NCBI GenBank assembly: GCA_049301455.1
Contig: JBAQKY010000008.1
Coordinates: 1-46,540 of the forward strand
Source: JAUYMM01 sp049301455
GTDB lineage: Bacteria; Patescibacteriota; Microgenomatia; UBA8517
Reading direction: 5' to 3'
Length of the DNA stretch: 46,540 nucleotides
The notes beneath the pieces are model-generated. The model ran no database searches and was not told the DNA's origin. It saw only the letters and a list, made by a program, of their open reading frames with translations. Each line of letters opens with the position of its first letter. Within the stretch, counting starts at the first letter, position 1. This document shows, piece by piece, positions 23,849-35,800 of the stretch. The position numbers and the translations under genes are program-made.

Positions 23849-24820
23849 ATGAAAAAACTATCTGCCCTAATAATTTCAGCGATTGTACTCCAGATTGGTG
23901 TTAAGGGAGTATTTGCACAAGCTCGTATCCCTCTTGTAGTTGCACCAGCAAGACAGACAGTAGCAATTGATGCAGGTAAGACAGAAAACCTTCAAATTAA
24001 GTTCTTTAACGAAAGCATTACTCCTATTTCTGGAAACTTAAAGGTTGTTGATTTTATAGTAACAGGTAAAGACGGCTCACCTACTTTATTAGAAGATCAG
24101 GTAAACGATTGGGTTAAGTTACCATACAATAAAGCTACAATTCCATCTGGTGATGTGTTAAGAGTTAATTTCAAAGTAGAAGTTCCTAAAGATGCAGTAG
24201 CAGGTGGAAGATATGCAGCCATTATTTTTGAGCAAACAGGTCAATTATCACAATCGTCTGAAAACGAAACTGCGTCATTAGTTGCACCAAGAATTGTTGG
24301 TCTTTTAAGTATTAGAGTTAATGGGCCAGTTACAGAATCAGCTTTTGTAAACATATTTAAAACCCCAAAGTTTCTAGAATTTGGAAAAATTCCTGTTTAC
24401 TTTGAAATTATGAATAAAGGTGGATACCATATTAGCCCAAATGGCCAAGTCACACTCACAAATTGGATGGGTAAAGAGATTGAGAAAGTAACAATTGAAG
24501 ACAAGAACATCTTTCCAAATACACAACGTACATACGAAGAAAAACTTGGAACCACTTGGATGTTTGGAAAGTACAAAGTAAGCTTAGAAGCTAACTATGG
24601 TGAAACAGGTAAAACAGTCCTTGCAGAAAACTTTGTCTGGGTTGTTCCTGTAACCGTAATCGTGATCGTCATCTTCTCAACCCTAATTGCAGTACTTTTA
24701 GGATACTTAATTTCAAGAAAGTTTAAAGCAAGACAAGAAGCATTAGAAGAAAAATTGGAAGAAGAAATATCAGAGATTGAAGCTTTAAAGAACAAATTCA
24801 AAGACAAGCTTCCTAAATAG
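23849..24820 (+). CDS. DUF916-like membrane-anchored surface protein 2
   Basis: 323 residues: signal peptide ending near VFAQA, a DUF916-like first domain (IPLVVAPARQTVAIDAGKTENLQIKFFN ... AVAGGRYAAIIFEQTG), a second beta domain (VYFEIMNKGGYHISPNGQVT), a TM helix (VTVIVIVIFSTLIAVLLGYLI) and a cytoplasmic coiled coil rich in Glu/Lys. Last gene of the operon, 16 nt after the previous stop. The paired DUF916-like proteins with two secreted partners mirror WxL clusters of Firmicutes. The 89 bp to the convergent gene hold only a weak ACAC/GTGT repeat. Confidence 0.75.
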   Translation: MKKLSALIISAIVLQIGVKGVFAQARIPLVVAPARQTVAIDAGKTENLQIKFFNESITPISGNLKVVDFIVTGKDGSPTLLEDQVNDWVKLPYNKATIPSGDVLRVNFKVEVPKDAVAGGRYAAIIFEQTGQLSQSSENETASLVAPRIVGLLSIRVNGPVTESAFVNIFKTPKFLEFGKIPVYFEIMNKGGYHISPNGQVTLTNWMGKEIEKVTIEDKNIFPNTQRTYEEKLGTTWMFGKYKVSLEANYGETGKTVLAENFVWVVPVTVIVIVIFSTLIAVLLGYLISRKFKARQEALEEKLEEEISEIEALKNKFKDKLPK

Positions 24821-24909
24821 ATATTCTTTATTTATCTGTTAATAATTCCAGCTACACAAGGTGTTCAAATCGCAAGGTGTTTAGTTAATAATATTCTAAT
24901 TGTTTTTAT

Positions 24910-25827
24910 CTAAATATAAATTTTTAATTCTTCTAGGTAATCCTTTTCGTTATGCCTTTTCTTTCTTTTTGTAGTCGATTTTAAGGCCTGCATAAACAAC
25001 AAAACGAATACTACAACCTCTGCAATAATGAAAGCTATTAATTTGTTCTGCATAATGAAAGCAATTAACTCTTGAAGGAATGTTTTTAATTCTGTTAAAA
25101 CAGAAAAAGTTAAGGTGTTTGATTTAGCTGAATTATCAAGACCGTACTTGGTTGAAGCAAACATTTTGAAATCAGCAGATTCTCCTGTAGGCAAACTTAA
25201 TTCATACTCCCCTTTTTCATTTGATTTAGTATCTACAATTGGCAAGCTATATGCATTTGCTTCTTTAACCAATGATAGTTTGTTTGCTGCGGTTGTTCTT
25301 TTGGAAATGAATATATTTACCTTTGTATTAGGCGTTGTTTTTCCTGAAAGTACAGCAATTCCCCCCTCTTTCACTTTATTTTCGGATATGGAAATCGTGG
25401 GTGAAAGCAAAACAGGTCCCACCTCTAAAGGTATCAAACTATTACTTGGTAGTGCAGGAATACATGAAGGTTGTGTTGTACGTTTTTTATCATCAATTGC
25501 TTGGATACAAAGTTCAGGATAGGTATAACTTAAACTATAAATTTCAGTAAATCTAAACAGCCCGTCAGCATCAGAAACAACCTTTTCAGATACACCAAAG
25601 CCTTTTAAACTTACCTCTGAGTTAATCGGACCATAACCATAGATTGTTAAAGCCTGCTGTTTATATCTTTTAGTCGACGTTGAGGTTGATGGTGTTGAAG
25701 TTGCAGTAGAACCAGATGGCTGTGATGTACTTGTAGCTACTGGAGTACTTGTAGGCGTTGCAGTTGACTGAACAACAACCTGTCCAACTGTTGCATCAAT
25801 TGTTATTTCTGGTGCTTGAGTGAACAT
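24910..25827 (-). CDS. Ig-like surface protein with Ser/Thr linker and C-terminal TM
   Basis: 305 residues. A long Thr/Ser/Pro linker follows the first 20 residues (TPTSTPVATSTSQPSGST). Two Ig-like beta domains come next: YGYGPINSEVSLKGFG...DADGLFRFTEI and VKEGGIAVLSGKTTPNTKVNIF...NEKGEYELSLP. Then a TM helix (IAFIIAEVVVFVLLFMQ) and a basic tail (KSTTKRKKRH). There is no clear signal peptide, so it may be a C-terminal part that works with, or was once joined to, the protein ending 6 nt upstream. A possible glycosylated stalk. Confidence 0.68.
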   Translation of the reverse strand: MFTQAPEITIDATVGQVVVQSTATPTSTPVATSTSQPSGSTATSTPSTSTSTKRYKQQALTIYGYGPINSEVSLKGFGVSEKVVSDADGLFRFTEIYSLSYTYPELCIQAIDDKKRTTQPSCIPALPSNSLIPLEVGPVLLSPTISISENKVKEGGIAVLSGKTTPNTKVNIFISKRTTAANKLSLVKEANAYSLPIVDTKSNEKGEYELSLPTGESADFKMFASTKYGLDNSAKSNTLTFSVLTELKTFLQELIAFIMQNKLIAFIIAEVVVFVLLFMQALKSTTKRKKRHNEKDYLEELKIYI

Positions 25828-25833
25828 CTATGT

Positions 25834-26298
25834 TTACTGAGATATTGTCATATTGTCAAAAACAACTTTTAATGAATGTGGCAACACAATTCCATTAGCT
25901 AAAACTTCAATTGTAAAATTGCCTACCTGATCAGAACTCAAATCAAAAATTGCTTTGCCTGTCTCATCAGTCATCGCCTGAATTTCTTTGACCTCAAGAG
26001 TTGCTACAGACGGCTTTAATTCAACTTTTTTATCATAAAGACCGTTACCTTCATCATCTAAGATAAATACAGTAACCCTAATTAAATCACCTCCAGCAGC
26101 AGCCCTTACAGGAGATGCAAAAACATACGAATTTGAAAGAGACAGCTGATTTGTTGTATTTTGACTACTAGCTCTTGGGGCTATTGATGTTTGAAATCTG
26201 ACATAGTAGACTAAAATACCTAAAGTTATTAAAAATATTATCAATATTATAACTAAAATCAAAAAATTAGGTCTTTTGTCACTAGATTCATTATTCAT
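25834..26298 (-). CDS. Membrane-anchored bacterial Ig-like (invasin type) protein
   Basis: 154 residues: an N-terminal TM helix (FLILVIILIIFLITLGILVYYV), a linker, and one BIg_1/invasin-type domain (GGDLIRVTVFILDDEGNGLYDKKVELKP and MTDETGKAIFDLSSDQVGNFTIEV). Such domains are structural modules of adhesins. First gene of a two-gene minus-strand operon. ATG 26298 has TAAATT eight bases upstream. Confidence 0.75.
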   Translation of the reverse strand: MNNESSDKRPNFLILVIILIIFLITLGILVYYVRFQTSIAPRASSQNTTNQLSLSNSYVFASPVRAAAGGDLIRVTVFILDDEGNGLYDKKVELKPSVATLEVKEIQAMTDETGKAIFDLSSDQVGNFTIEVLANGIVLPHSLKVVFDNMTISQ

Positions 26299-26550
26299 AC
26301 AGCAATAATTTAATATTACTCATAAATTTGGGACAAAACAACCGCTATTTATCCTTAGCAGACTATGCGTTAATTTGCCAAAACAACCTACTATGGGAGA
26401 TGGTTAATTAATGTCTGAGTTCAAAAATACACAGTTAAATTAGCACAATATTCAGCTGAACAGCTGCCACTAAATAATAAAAAATCCGCAAAAAATGCAG
26501 TTAAAAATCGATTTCCGTATATTTTACAGAATAAAAAATGGCCATTTTCA

Positions 26551-26570
26551 TTTACCGCAATTTACCGCAA
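26551..26570. repeat. Exact tandem 10-mer TTTACCGCAA x2
   Basis: Two TTTACCGCAA copies follow each other without a gap (period 10). A third TTTACCGC lies at 26634-26641 and an inverted one (GCGGTAA) at 26685-26691. Candidate binding sites for a regulator on one face of the helix. Confidence 0.55.
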
Positions 26571-26731
26571 ATAGCCTTATTTTCAGAATTAGGCACACTA
26601 TTTTTAACCCCATAACAGATTAGTTTAATATTATTTACCGCTTACTTTATATGATTTGATATATTTAGGTAGATAAATATGAGTGCGGTAATTATATTAT
26701 TCACCTTGTGAAATATGTATACAAAACATAT

Positions 26732-26767
26732 GCCTTTCATGGCCTCTTTAGCCTCTTGACAGCCTCT
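26732..26767 (+). repeat. Phased direct repeats GCCTYT x4 over the -35
   Basis: GCCTTT at 26732 and GCCTCT at 26742, 26751 and 26762 (steps of 10, 9 and 11 bp). They flank and touch TTGACA (26756-26761). This is the geometry used by OmpR- or SARP-type winged-helix activators. Confidence 0.5.
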
Positions 26768-26796
26768 GTGTATATATTAATATTAGTATATATCGG

Positions 26797-26811
26797 TATA
26801 ATCTGTATAAT
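26797..26811 (+). promoter_or_regulatory. Two consecutive TATAAT boxes before the giant fibre gene
   Basis: TATAAT at 26797-26802 and 26806-26811; the second predicts +1 at about 26818 and a 21-nt leader. An alternative upstream promoter is TTGACA (26756-26761)-N16-TAATAT (26778-26783). No strong Shine-Dalgarno precedes ATG 26839 (GCGGAAA only). Confidence 0.5.
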
Positions 26812-26838
26812 CCGAAGCTAAATAAAAACCTGCGGAAA

Positions 26839-29800
26839 ATGGAACAAAAAACAACACACAGTCAAAAGATCATTCAAAACTTTTTGAGGTATTTAATATC
26901 CAAGGGAGTTTCCACATCTTCACTCAAGTATTACAAATCAGACATTGCAAACTTCCTCTCATGGGCAGCTGATCGTAAAATTGATAACAAACTTGTTCGT
27001 GAATATATAAACAGCCAAAGACTAACTACTCCACTATCAACACTTAACAGAAGGCTCTCAACTCTTAGAAGTTATTCAAACTTTGTTGGACAAAACTTCA
27101 TGTCAGGAATTGAGAATGTTACAAATTATCAAAAAGTTACAAAGTCTTGGCAAGATGCAATACTGGCAAAATTTGAGGCCAGACCAAAAATCAAAAATTT
27201 ATTTAGCAAAATATTATTTAACAGACCAAACTGGTACAAAAAGTATCACTCATTTGCCCTAGCTAACTACATTCATATAGCCATATTAATCCTTTTCTCA
27301 TCACTTTCTGGTTATGCAGTTTACGATCAAGTCTTTTATTCAACAGACAGGTCACTTGCATTTCCAACAGCTCTTGAAAGGCCAAACAGGTTTCTTTCTT
27401 TCCAAGGAAGACTAACAGACAATCTTGGTAATCCTGAAACAGTTGCTACCAACGTTGTTTTCAAATTATATTCAGTTTCTTCTGGTGGTGTTGCATTGTG
27501 GGATTCTGGAACTTGTTCCATAACACCTGATCAAGATGGTATTTTCTCTACGTTACTTGGCTCGTCATGTGGGGCAGAAATTGCATCAGGTGTCTTTTCT
27601 GAAAATGCAGACATTTGGTTAGGCGTTACAGTTGGTGCAGATGCAGAAGCAACACCAAGAATTCAAATTGCAACCGTTGCATATGCTCTAAATTCTGAAA
27701 CATTGCAAGGTTTTCCAGCTGGTACTGGAACATCAACAATTCCATACATTGATTCAACAGGAACTGTTGTTTTAGCATCATCATCACCAAAAATTCAATC
27801 AACATCTGGAACATTTGCTGTTGAAGGACAAGCATTAACAATAACAACTCCAAACACATCAAACGGTATCATAACAATCAATCCAGATGGAACAGGAACA
27901 CTTGATTTAACTTTTGAAGGTGCAGCCCCAGGTGGTGGAGCAAATGGATTTGTAAATGCAACCAATGCCAACATAACTTCAGGGTCTTTGTATTCTGGAA
28001 CAGTTGCAAATGGTGCAACTGGTTACAATTTTATTAACTTTTTATCAGGCGCCTCCCCTGCTTCTGTTTTTTCAGTTCAGAATGATGGTGACATTGTAAC
28101 TTCAGGTGACATTACAGTCGGAGGTGGAAATATCAATACAGGAAACATTGCCTTAACTGTTGGAGATGTATTAACAGATTCTATAACCTTAACGACTGAT
28201 GGAACTGGAAATGGTGAAGTTGTTCTTCCAAACGACTCAATTGGACCAAATGAAATATTATCAACTGGTCAAACTGATGAATATTGTTTGACATATGAAA
28301 CAACAGGAACAACATTTGAATGGCAAACTTGTGGTGCGGGTGGTGGAATGAACAGTTTTACTGTTGCAGGAGATTCAGGTGGTGGACAAGCAATATCTGA
28401 TGCAAATACTCTTTCAATATTAGGGGGAACAAATGGAATAGACACAGTAGATAGCGTAACAGACACAGTTACTTTAAACCTTGATACTACAGAGATTGGA
28501 AATACTACTTTTGGTAGTGGATCCGGAACAACATGGACATTTGATTCAAGCGCAGGAACTGATACTACAATTGCTTTTGGAGACAATACTCAAACATTCA
28601 CAACAGGAACTGCAGCTTTTACAGGTGATTTAACATTAGTCAGTGCAGCTGATTTAATTTTTGGAGGAACCACTGCCCTATCTGAAACAACTTCAGCCAT
28701 AGATTCCGGTGGATATTTAGTTGGAGCATTTGATGAATTTGATTACAGCAACTCAACAACTGTTCAAGGTGTATTGAATGACCTTGATTCACAACTTTTA
28801 GGTCTAACTACAGGAACAACTGGTCTTTGGACAGATTCTGGAACCGTTACATATCTGACCTCAGCAACTGATGATTTTGCAATTGGAGGAACAACACTAG
28901 CAGCCTCAATGTTTGGTATTGATGAATCAGCAGGCAATTTTTACTTTGGTTATGACAATTCAGCCAATCCAACACTTAATTTTGAGGCAACCGATGCAGA
29001 TGCTGGAGAATTTGGTTTTAACACAAATGACAGCTTCTTTTTTTCAAATGCAAATGTAGGTGTCGGAACAACCGGTCCAGATGCAAAACTTGATTCACTT
29101 GCAACTTCTGGTGAGCAATTAAGACTTACCTACACAGACGGATCTGTTTATTCTGGTTTTACAGTTGATAGCAGTGGCTACTTAACAATTGACCCAACAG
29201 GTTCAAGGATTGCACTTGATGGGTCACTTCAAGTTGGGTCCACTTCAACAGCCGCATACTCAAGATTTGGAACAGCTGCAACATCACATGCTGGTAATGT
29301 AACTGCATCAAATGATTTATTGGTGTCAAGTGATTTAGAACTTGATGGAAATTTGTATCTTGATGGTGGAACAATTGCAAATGCAGCAGGAACAGCATCT
29401 GTCATACTTTCATCGTCAGTTACAGACACTGCAAACACACTTTCTGCTAGTAACTGGTTAGTTGAAAATACAGCAAATGTAGGCCAAGCAGCATTAATGA
29501 TCAATCAAACAAAATCAGGTGATTTATTAACTGCCAGTGCGTCAGGTATAACCAAATTTACAGTTCAAAATGATGGTGACGTCGTACTTTCAAATCAACT
29601 ACAACTTGGAAATTTAGCATCAAATCCAACAGCCCTTGGTGCAGGTGCAATGTATTTCAATACCACAACAAATACAAATCAGTGCTACAACGGAACATCA
29701 TGGTTTAACTGTGGTGGAACACTTTATTCAAACACAAATGCATCAGTCGCTGATGGAAGTTATATTACAGTTACTCATAATCTTGCAACAAATGACCTTC

Positions 29801-32800
29801 TCTCCTCTGCTTGGATAAGTGCACAAGGACTATGGAAAGAACTTGATTCATCATACAAACCTGCAATTGCATGGGAAGGTAAAGATACTCAAAAAGGTGT
29901 CTATCACAATTCTGTAAATGAATATATTTCTACAAATGAGACCTCCCTAACCTCAACTGCATTAAACACTGGACTTTTGTATGACACTTTTGAAGACAGT
30001 ATAAAAACAGATTCTGCAAATACAACAGTTTCAGTTTCAAACAAAATGGGAGATAACGATTCTGCAAACTATGTAACCTTAGACCAAAGAGTACAAGAAG
30101 GAAGAGTTGGACTAATAGGTGGACAAACCATGAACAACGCTAACACCGATAATGATGGTCAGGAATACTTAATCCAAAATGCAGTCAAGGATATTCAATA
30201 TTATGACAGAAGCAAAGACTCAACCCCTGAAGTATTAGTCGAACTCGGGATCGATCCAAATTGGTACAACGGTGTTACACTCTCAGTCGCAACGTCTTCA
30301 GCAACCTATGCCCAAAGTGGAACAATCGCAGACAAAAATCCAAATCTTACCACTAGTTATAATGGATCACTTATTAAGGCTTCTGGCGTTGAAGCCTCAC
30401 AAGCATTTACCAATGACCCTGCTGCTGGCAGCAGCGTTGTTTTAAATATGACAGATACAACAGGTTTTGAAGTTGGTGATCGTGTTTACATAACATCAAG
30501 TATAGGTCAAGAAATCGCAAAAATCACTGCAATTTCAGCCAACACTTCTGTAACTGTTGATACACTTACTTTAAATCACACAACTACATACCCAATGGTA
30601 AATGTAGTTTCATCAACTATCTACATCACGATTAAATCTCCTACCACATTTGATTGGACAAATTACGATGGTGAAAGCGCAACAGGTGTTACTATCACAC
30701 CAGGAACAGCTCAGACACTAGGTTCGACTGATGTTTCTGTTACTTTTACTTCAGCCTATTACAATGTTGGTGATGTTTTTAAAATTGCCTCTTGGTATTT
30801 TGAACCTGAAAGCAGAGTTAGAGGTGCCAGACAACAATTCCCAGAACGCAGCTACATCATATCGAGCGGATCAAGTTCCATAGTTAGCATCGTAGATGCT
30901 GATACACAAAAGGTTTGGATATATTTTATTGCTGTGGCAGGTCAAGACTGGTCACCGGCTACCTCAGTTAAAATGCTCAATGGAATTCTATACTATGGAC
31001 AAAGCACTGGAACAGCAACGCAAGGGTTTTTACATAAAGCAGATTTTGTCAACGACAGAATGACCAGATACGACACATCTGGTATATACTTTTTCGACAA
31101 CAGAATAATATCTAATAGATATTCTGCAGCTAGCTCGGGTGGATATATATCAACAGCAATAACACTTGTTAATCAAAACATAAACGATATTGATGCTGCT
31201 GTTATACCTAATCAACCAACACAAGAAGTAACAGTCAGTGGCTGGGGGTATATAGCAATTACCGGAGGTGCGGATAATTCTGAGTATGTCAACTTTCCTT
31301 ATAAATTCAACAATATACCCAAAGTAAGCATTGTTTATGCTGGTTATGATCCGTCTGGTAATCCTGAATCTCTAGCTGACTGTACCAACAGAGGTACCTT
31401 GGCATATACATATTCAGCACCAAACATCACAACAAAGGATTTTCGTGCGTATTTTGATACAGATGGCGATGGAACGTTTGGCGCAAGCGCTTGTTATTCG
31501 TGGACTGCAACAGGTACAGTCTCTCCAAAACAATTTGTAACAGTGGCAACTGGCGCAACAAGCACAGATGGAGGGACAACAATTATCAATGAAACAGATT
31601 GGGCAAAGGCTGATGTTCTTGTTGGATCACAGAACGGAAATGTCATTTGGCAAAACAAAAGTGTCATTAAAGACAATAATTTATATGTTGCATCTAATGA
31701 TAGTACTGGAAATATCACATATGTCGGAGTTTATTATGGTATCCACGGATTACCGTCAGATACAACATGGGCCCAATACAGAAGTGGATATTATAGAGTT
31801 GGCGTACAGTCAGACGGATGGTCAACAAATGGACCAACAATTGCCGGATCAGCCACTGGAACATCACAAATTCTATCACTTGATGTTACAAGTAACACAT
31901 CCACCACCTTACCAAATTCAAACTCAATTTATGTTGGTACAGCAAGCGGAGTTAGCGTAATTAATGAGAAGCGGGGTTTTGGCAATTATGGTGATAGCAG
32001 TGTAGAATTCGGCGGATCCACCAAGTACTACAGCAAAGACTACATATCAGAAGAAATGATTGGAGATATTCGTGGTATGTGGCCACTAAATGGAAACAAT
32101 ACATCTTCTGATCTTGAAGATATCTCAGTCAAAGCAAATGTTCTAACAGCAACAAATATTACCGCCGCTGATGCAGTGTCAGGAGTTAGAGGAGAAGCAT
32201 ATGATTTTGATGGATCAACAGAACAATTAAGCTGTACAGACGCAAACTGTGGAGGAACAACCAAAACTGATATCGGAACTGGCAATTGGAGTGTTGGGTC
32301 ATGGATTAAAACATCAAGTTCTGCTACACAAGCGATTATTTCAAAAGGAGGAGTAACTACACAATATGAATATTCCCTGCAAACTATAAGCGGAGCACCA
32401 ACCTTCCGCTTATACAACACCGTAGATGGTAGCTATATAACAGTCTCAGCAATTAATTCTATTGCTGATGGTAATTGGCACCATGTTGTTGGAACATACG
32501 ACGGAACTACCATATCCATATACGTAGATGGCCAACTAAATGGAACTTCCACTACCAAGTCTGGTACTCAAGTTACAGACTCCACAAGCGGATTTTGGAT
32601 CGGTGCCAGAAACTCACTATTATACTTTACAGGTTCAATTGACGAACCGTTTGTTACAGCTACAACACTGACTGCAAGTCAAATCAAAAACATGTATCAA
32701 GTAGGATATAGAGCATTACAAAGCCATGGAACAACATTAGGTGGTGGAAGTGCAGATGCAAATCAACAATTGGGATATATAAGTACAGGAACAAGTAGTG

Positions 32801-35800
32801 TTGGAGCTGTTGCAGTTGATGACAGCAACCAATACATGTATGTCGGAACAAACTCAACAACACTTGGAGCTCTTTCAAAAATTCAACTTAACAGTGACAC
32901 AAACATTAAAACATATACATCATCTGCGAATGTTCCAACTGGCGGAACAGTACTTAGGGATGAAGATGTAAATTCTCTTGCAGTTGGAGAAACATTATAT
33001 GCAGTTGGTTCTGCAGCATCAGGTATTAAAAGCATGGGGGTTGATAATAATTCAACTGCCACATCTGGAAATTTTGTAAGTAAAACATATACCCTACCAA
33101 AGAATATTGGATCTGCTGTACTTTGGGTTTCTGGAGTAACTGATGCAAGTGACGGAAGTAATACTTTAACAGTTAAAGCAAGTAACGATAGCGGAAGTAA
33201 TTATGTAACCTGTACCCTAGTCAACACTAATAGCAATCCTGCAGTTGCTGAAAAAGAATATGCCTGTACTTTTTCAACTGCAGATAATGACTTAAAAGTT
33301 AAATTTGAATTTGTAAGAGGTTCAACAAAGACAAACACATATGTAGTTCAATATGGTATTAGCTGGCTTGGAGAAACAGGATTTAGAGTCGAACAAACTG
33401 ACACAAACAATGTCAGACTATATAACTTCTCAGGTGAAACACAAAACTTAAAGTTAAATGTTACTGGAGCATCAACATCACAACTTGCAAATCCATGGAC
33501 TGATGGAGGAAGTTACCTTTACCCTACTGGCTATGAAGCATTAAGAATATATGACGGAGCTGGAACAAACTACTTAGGATTAAGCCATGATGGCACACTT
33601 GCAAATCTAACATACAACAGCTCAACAATACTTTCAATTAATAGTACTGGTGATCTGTTACCAAACACTGACGATACACAGACATTGGGATCTGATACTA
33701 AAAGGTGGAAAGATATTTTTCTTGGTCCAGCTACTGCCCACATTGGTACATCCACAACAGATGAAGGAACAATTTCATACAACACAACCAGCAACATATT
33801 AGAGTTTAGTTCAGATGCAACAAGCAATGCCGATATTGCATTCTTTACAGATGATTTGTATTTAGATAAGTCGTCTGGGAACATAGGAATTGGAATAACA
33901 AGTCCAGCTTATCAGCTACATACTTACAAATCAGGTGGGAATTATGCATTAATAGACGCAGAAGATACTGATGTTGTGGGACTGTTATTTGGTGACAACT
34001 CTAGCAATGTAGTGGGTAGAATTCAGTATGTCCACTCATCAGACGTCATGCAATTTTTCACTTCAGGAACAGAGAAATTAAGAATTGGTTCAAATGGTGA
34101 TGTTGGGATTGGAACATCTACTCCTGGACAAAAACTAGTTGTAGGAGACATAACTGCTCAAAACACATTGAGGGTAAACGGACTAAGCACTTCAAACATG
34201 GCTCCAGCGGTTTCTTTGTTTAGGAGTGGTTCTGCTGAATGGGTAGTAGCTGGTGGTGGAACAGCTGCCACTGATTTATTATTTGGACTAAATCCTGCAA
34301 GCTATACAGATGCCAATTTAGCAACATCGGCAAAAATGGTAATTCAGGGTAGTTCTGGCAATGTAGGTATAGGAACTTCAAATCCAGCAGTTCAATTTGA
34401 CATACGAACCGCTGCAGCTCCTGTACCAGTTCGCATTTATAATAATAATGTAGACTCGACAGAGTATTGGTCTGTTGGACCGGCTGCAAGTGATAATTTT
34501 GTTGTATTTAACGAATCAAATACTGGTATGTATATTGCACACGGTGCCACAGCATGGACTGCAAACTCTGATGAAAGGCTTAAAACAAACATAAGTGAAA
34601 TTTCTGAATTGGACGGTCTAGAAGCACTCATGAAACTAAGCCCAATAGATTACAATTGGAAAGATATAAACACAAGCCAAGCAAAACAGACTGGTTTTAT
34701 TGCTCAAGAAGTACAAGATATCTTTCCTAATTTAGTCAGCCTAGGCGAGACAACGACAATTACCTTAGATGACGGATCAACACAAACAATTGAAACTCCA
34801 CTAGGGGTAAACTATACAGGTTTTATCCCGTACATTATTAAAGCAATACAACAACAGCAGGCCCAAATAAATGACTTGTTCCAATCTGGCCTTGCCAGCA
34901 TTCAAAATTTTGTTGCACCAAGTATAAATACGAACATAATTTCCCCAATTGCAGATTCTGATTTAATAATTGACCTTGATCCAAATGATAACAACAGTCC
35001 TTCAAAACTTGCAGTTAAAGGTGTAAACAATGAAGAAGTTGCATCAATTGACGCAACAGGAAATGCGCAGTTTGATGCAACAGTAACAAGTAGCGATTTA
35101 GCTGTTAATAATGATGCAACAATTTCAGGAACATTGTATGCAGATAATATAGAATCAAAGAGGATTGAAGACATTGAAGAACTTCTTCAAGAAGTTGAGA
35201 CAAATCAATCACTATTAGCCCAAGCATCTAGTTGGAATACAAACACAGCTACAGAATCAGCAAGTCTTGATGGAGTCTTTGAAACATTAACAACAAACCA
35301 GCTATATGTAACTGATCAAATTGCAGCTACTTCCCTATTTGTAAGTGACAACTTTACAACTACAAATATCAATTCGCTTGACAGTACACTTCAAATTCAA
35401 TCTTTAGCAGCTTCTCCACTTGAAATAATGGCAGGGAAAATAATTATTGATACTAACGGAGACACAAAATTCATGGGTAATGTAGAAATTGCAGGAAACT
35501 TAACAATTAACAATATTATTGTTGCAAACAACATCGACCCAGTTGCGACAGAATCAGGAATTTTAGTTGAAGGAGAAATAAATTCAAATTCAACAGCAGG
35601 TAAAGCGTTACTTGCAGCCAACACTGATGTCATCAGAATAAACAATAACAAAGTGTCTCAAAATACATTAATCTATATAACACCAATCACATCAACACAA
35701 AATAAAGTCTTGTTTGTAAAATCTAAAGGTGAAGGCTATTTTGAAGTTGGATTTTCTGATACATTAGATACTGATGTTGAATTTAACTGGTGGATTATTG

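Larger units (their letters stand above)
26299..26838. promoter_or_regulatory. 540-bp intergenic regulatory region of the giant fibre gene
   Basis: No gene is seen. The stretch contains palindromes TTCAGCTGAA (26453-26462) and AAAATGGCCATTTT (within 26535-26550), a set of TTTACCGC boxes, 10-bp-phased GCCTCT repeats and several -10/-35 elements near the right end. The length is unusual for this compact genome, where most divergent spacers are under 50 bp. Confidence 0.6.

Noticed and set aside
26551..26691. CRISPR array
   Set aside because: The repeated unit is 10 bp without regular spacers, and no cas gene is near.
26839..27115. A functional XerC/D-type recombinase
   Set aside because: Only the SAM-like N-domain resembles an integrase; no catalytic R-K-H-R-H-Y motif follows, and the frame goes on as a fibre.
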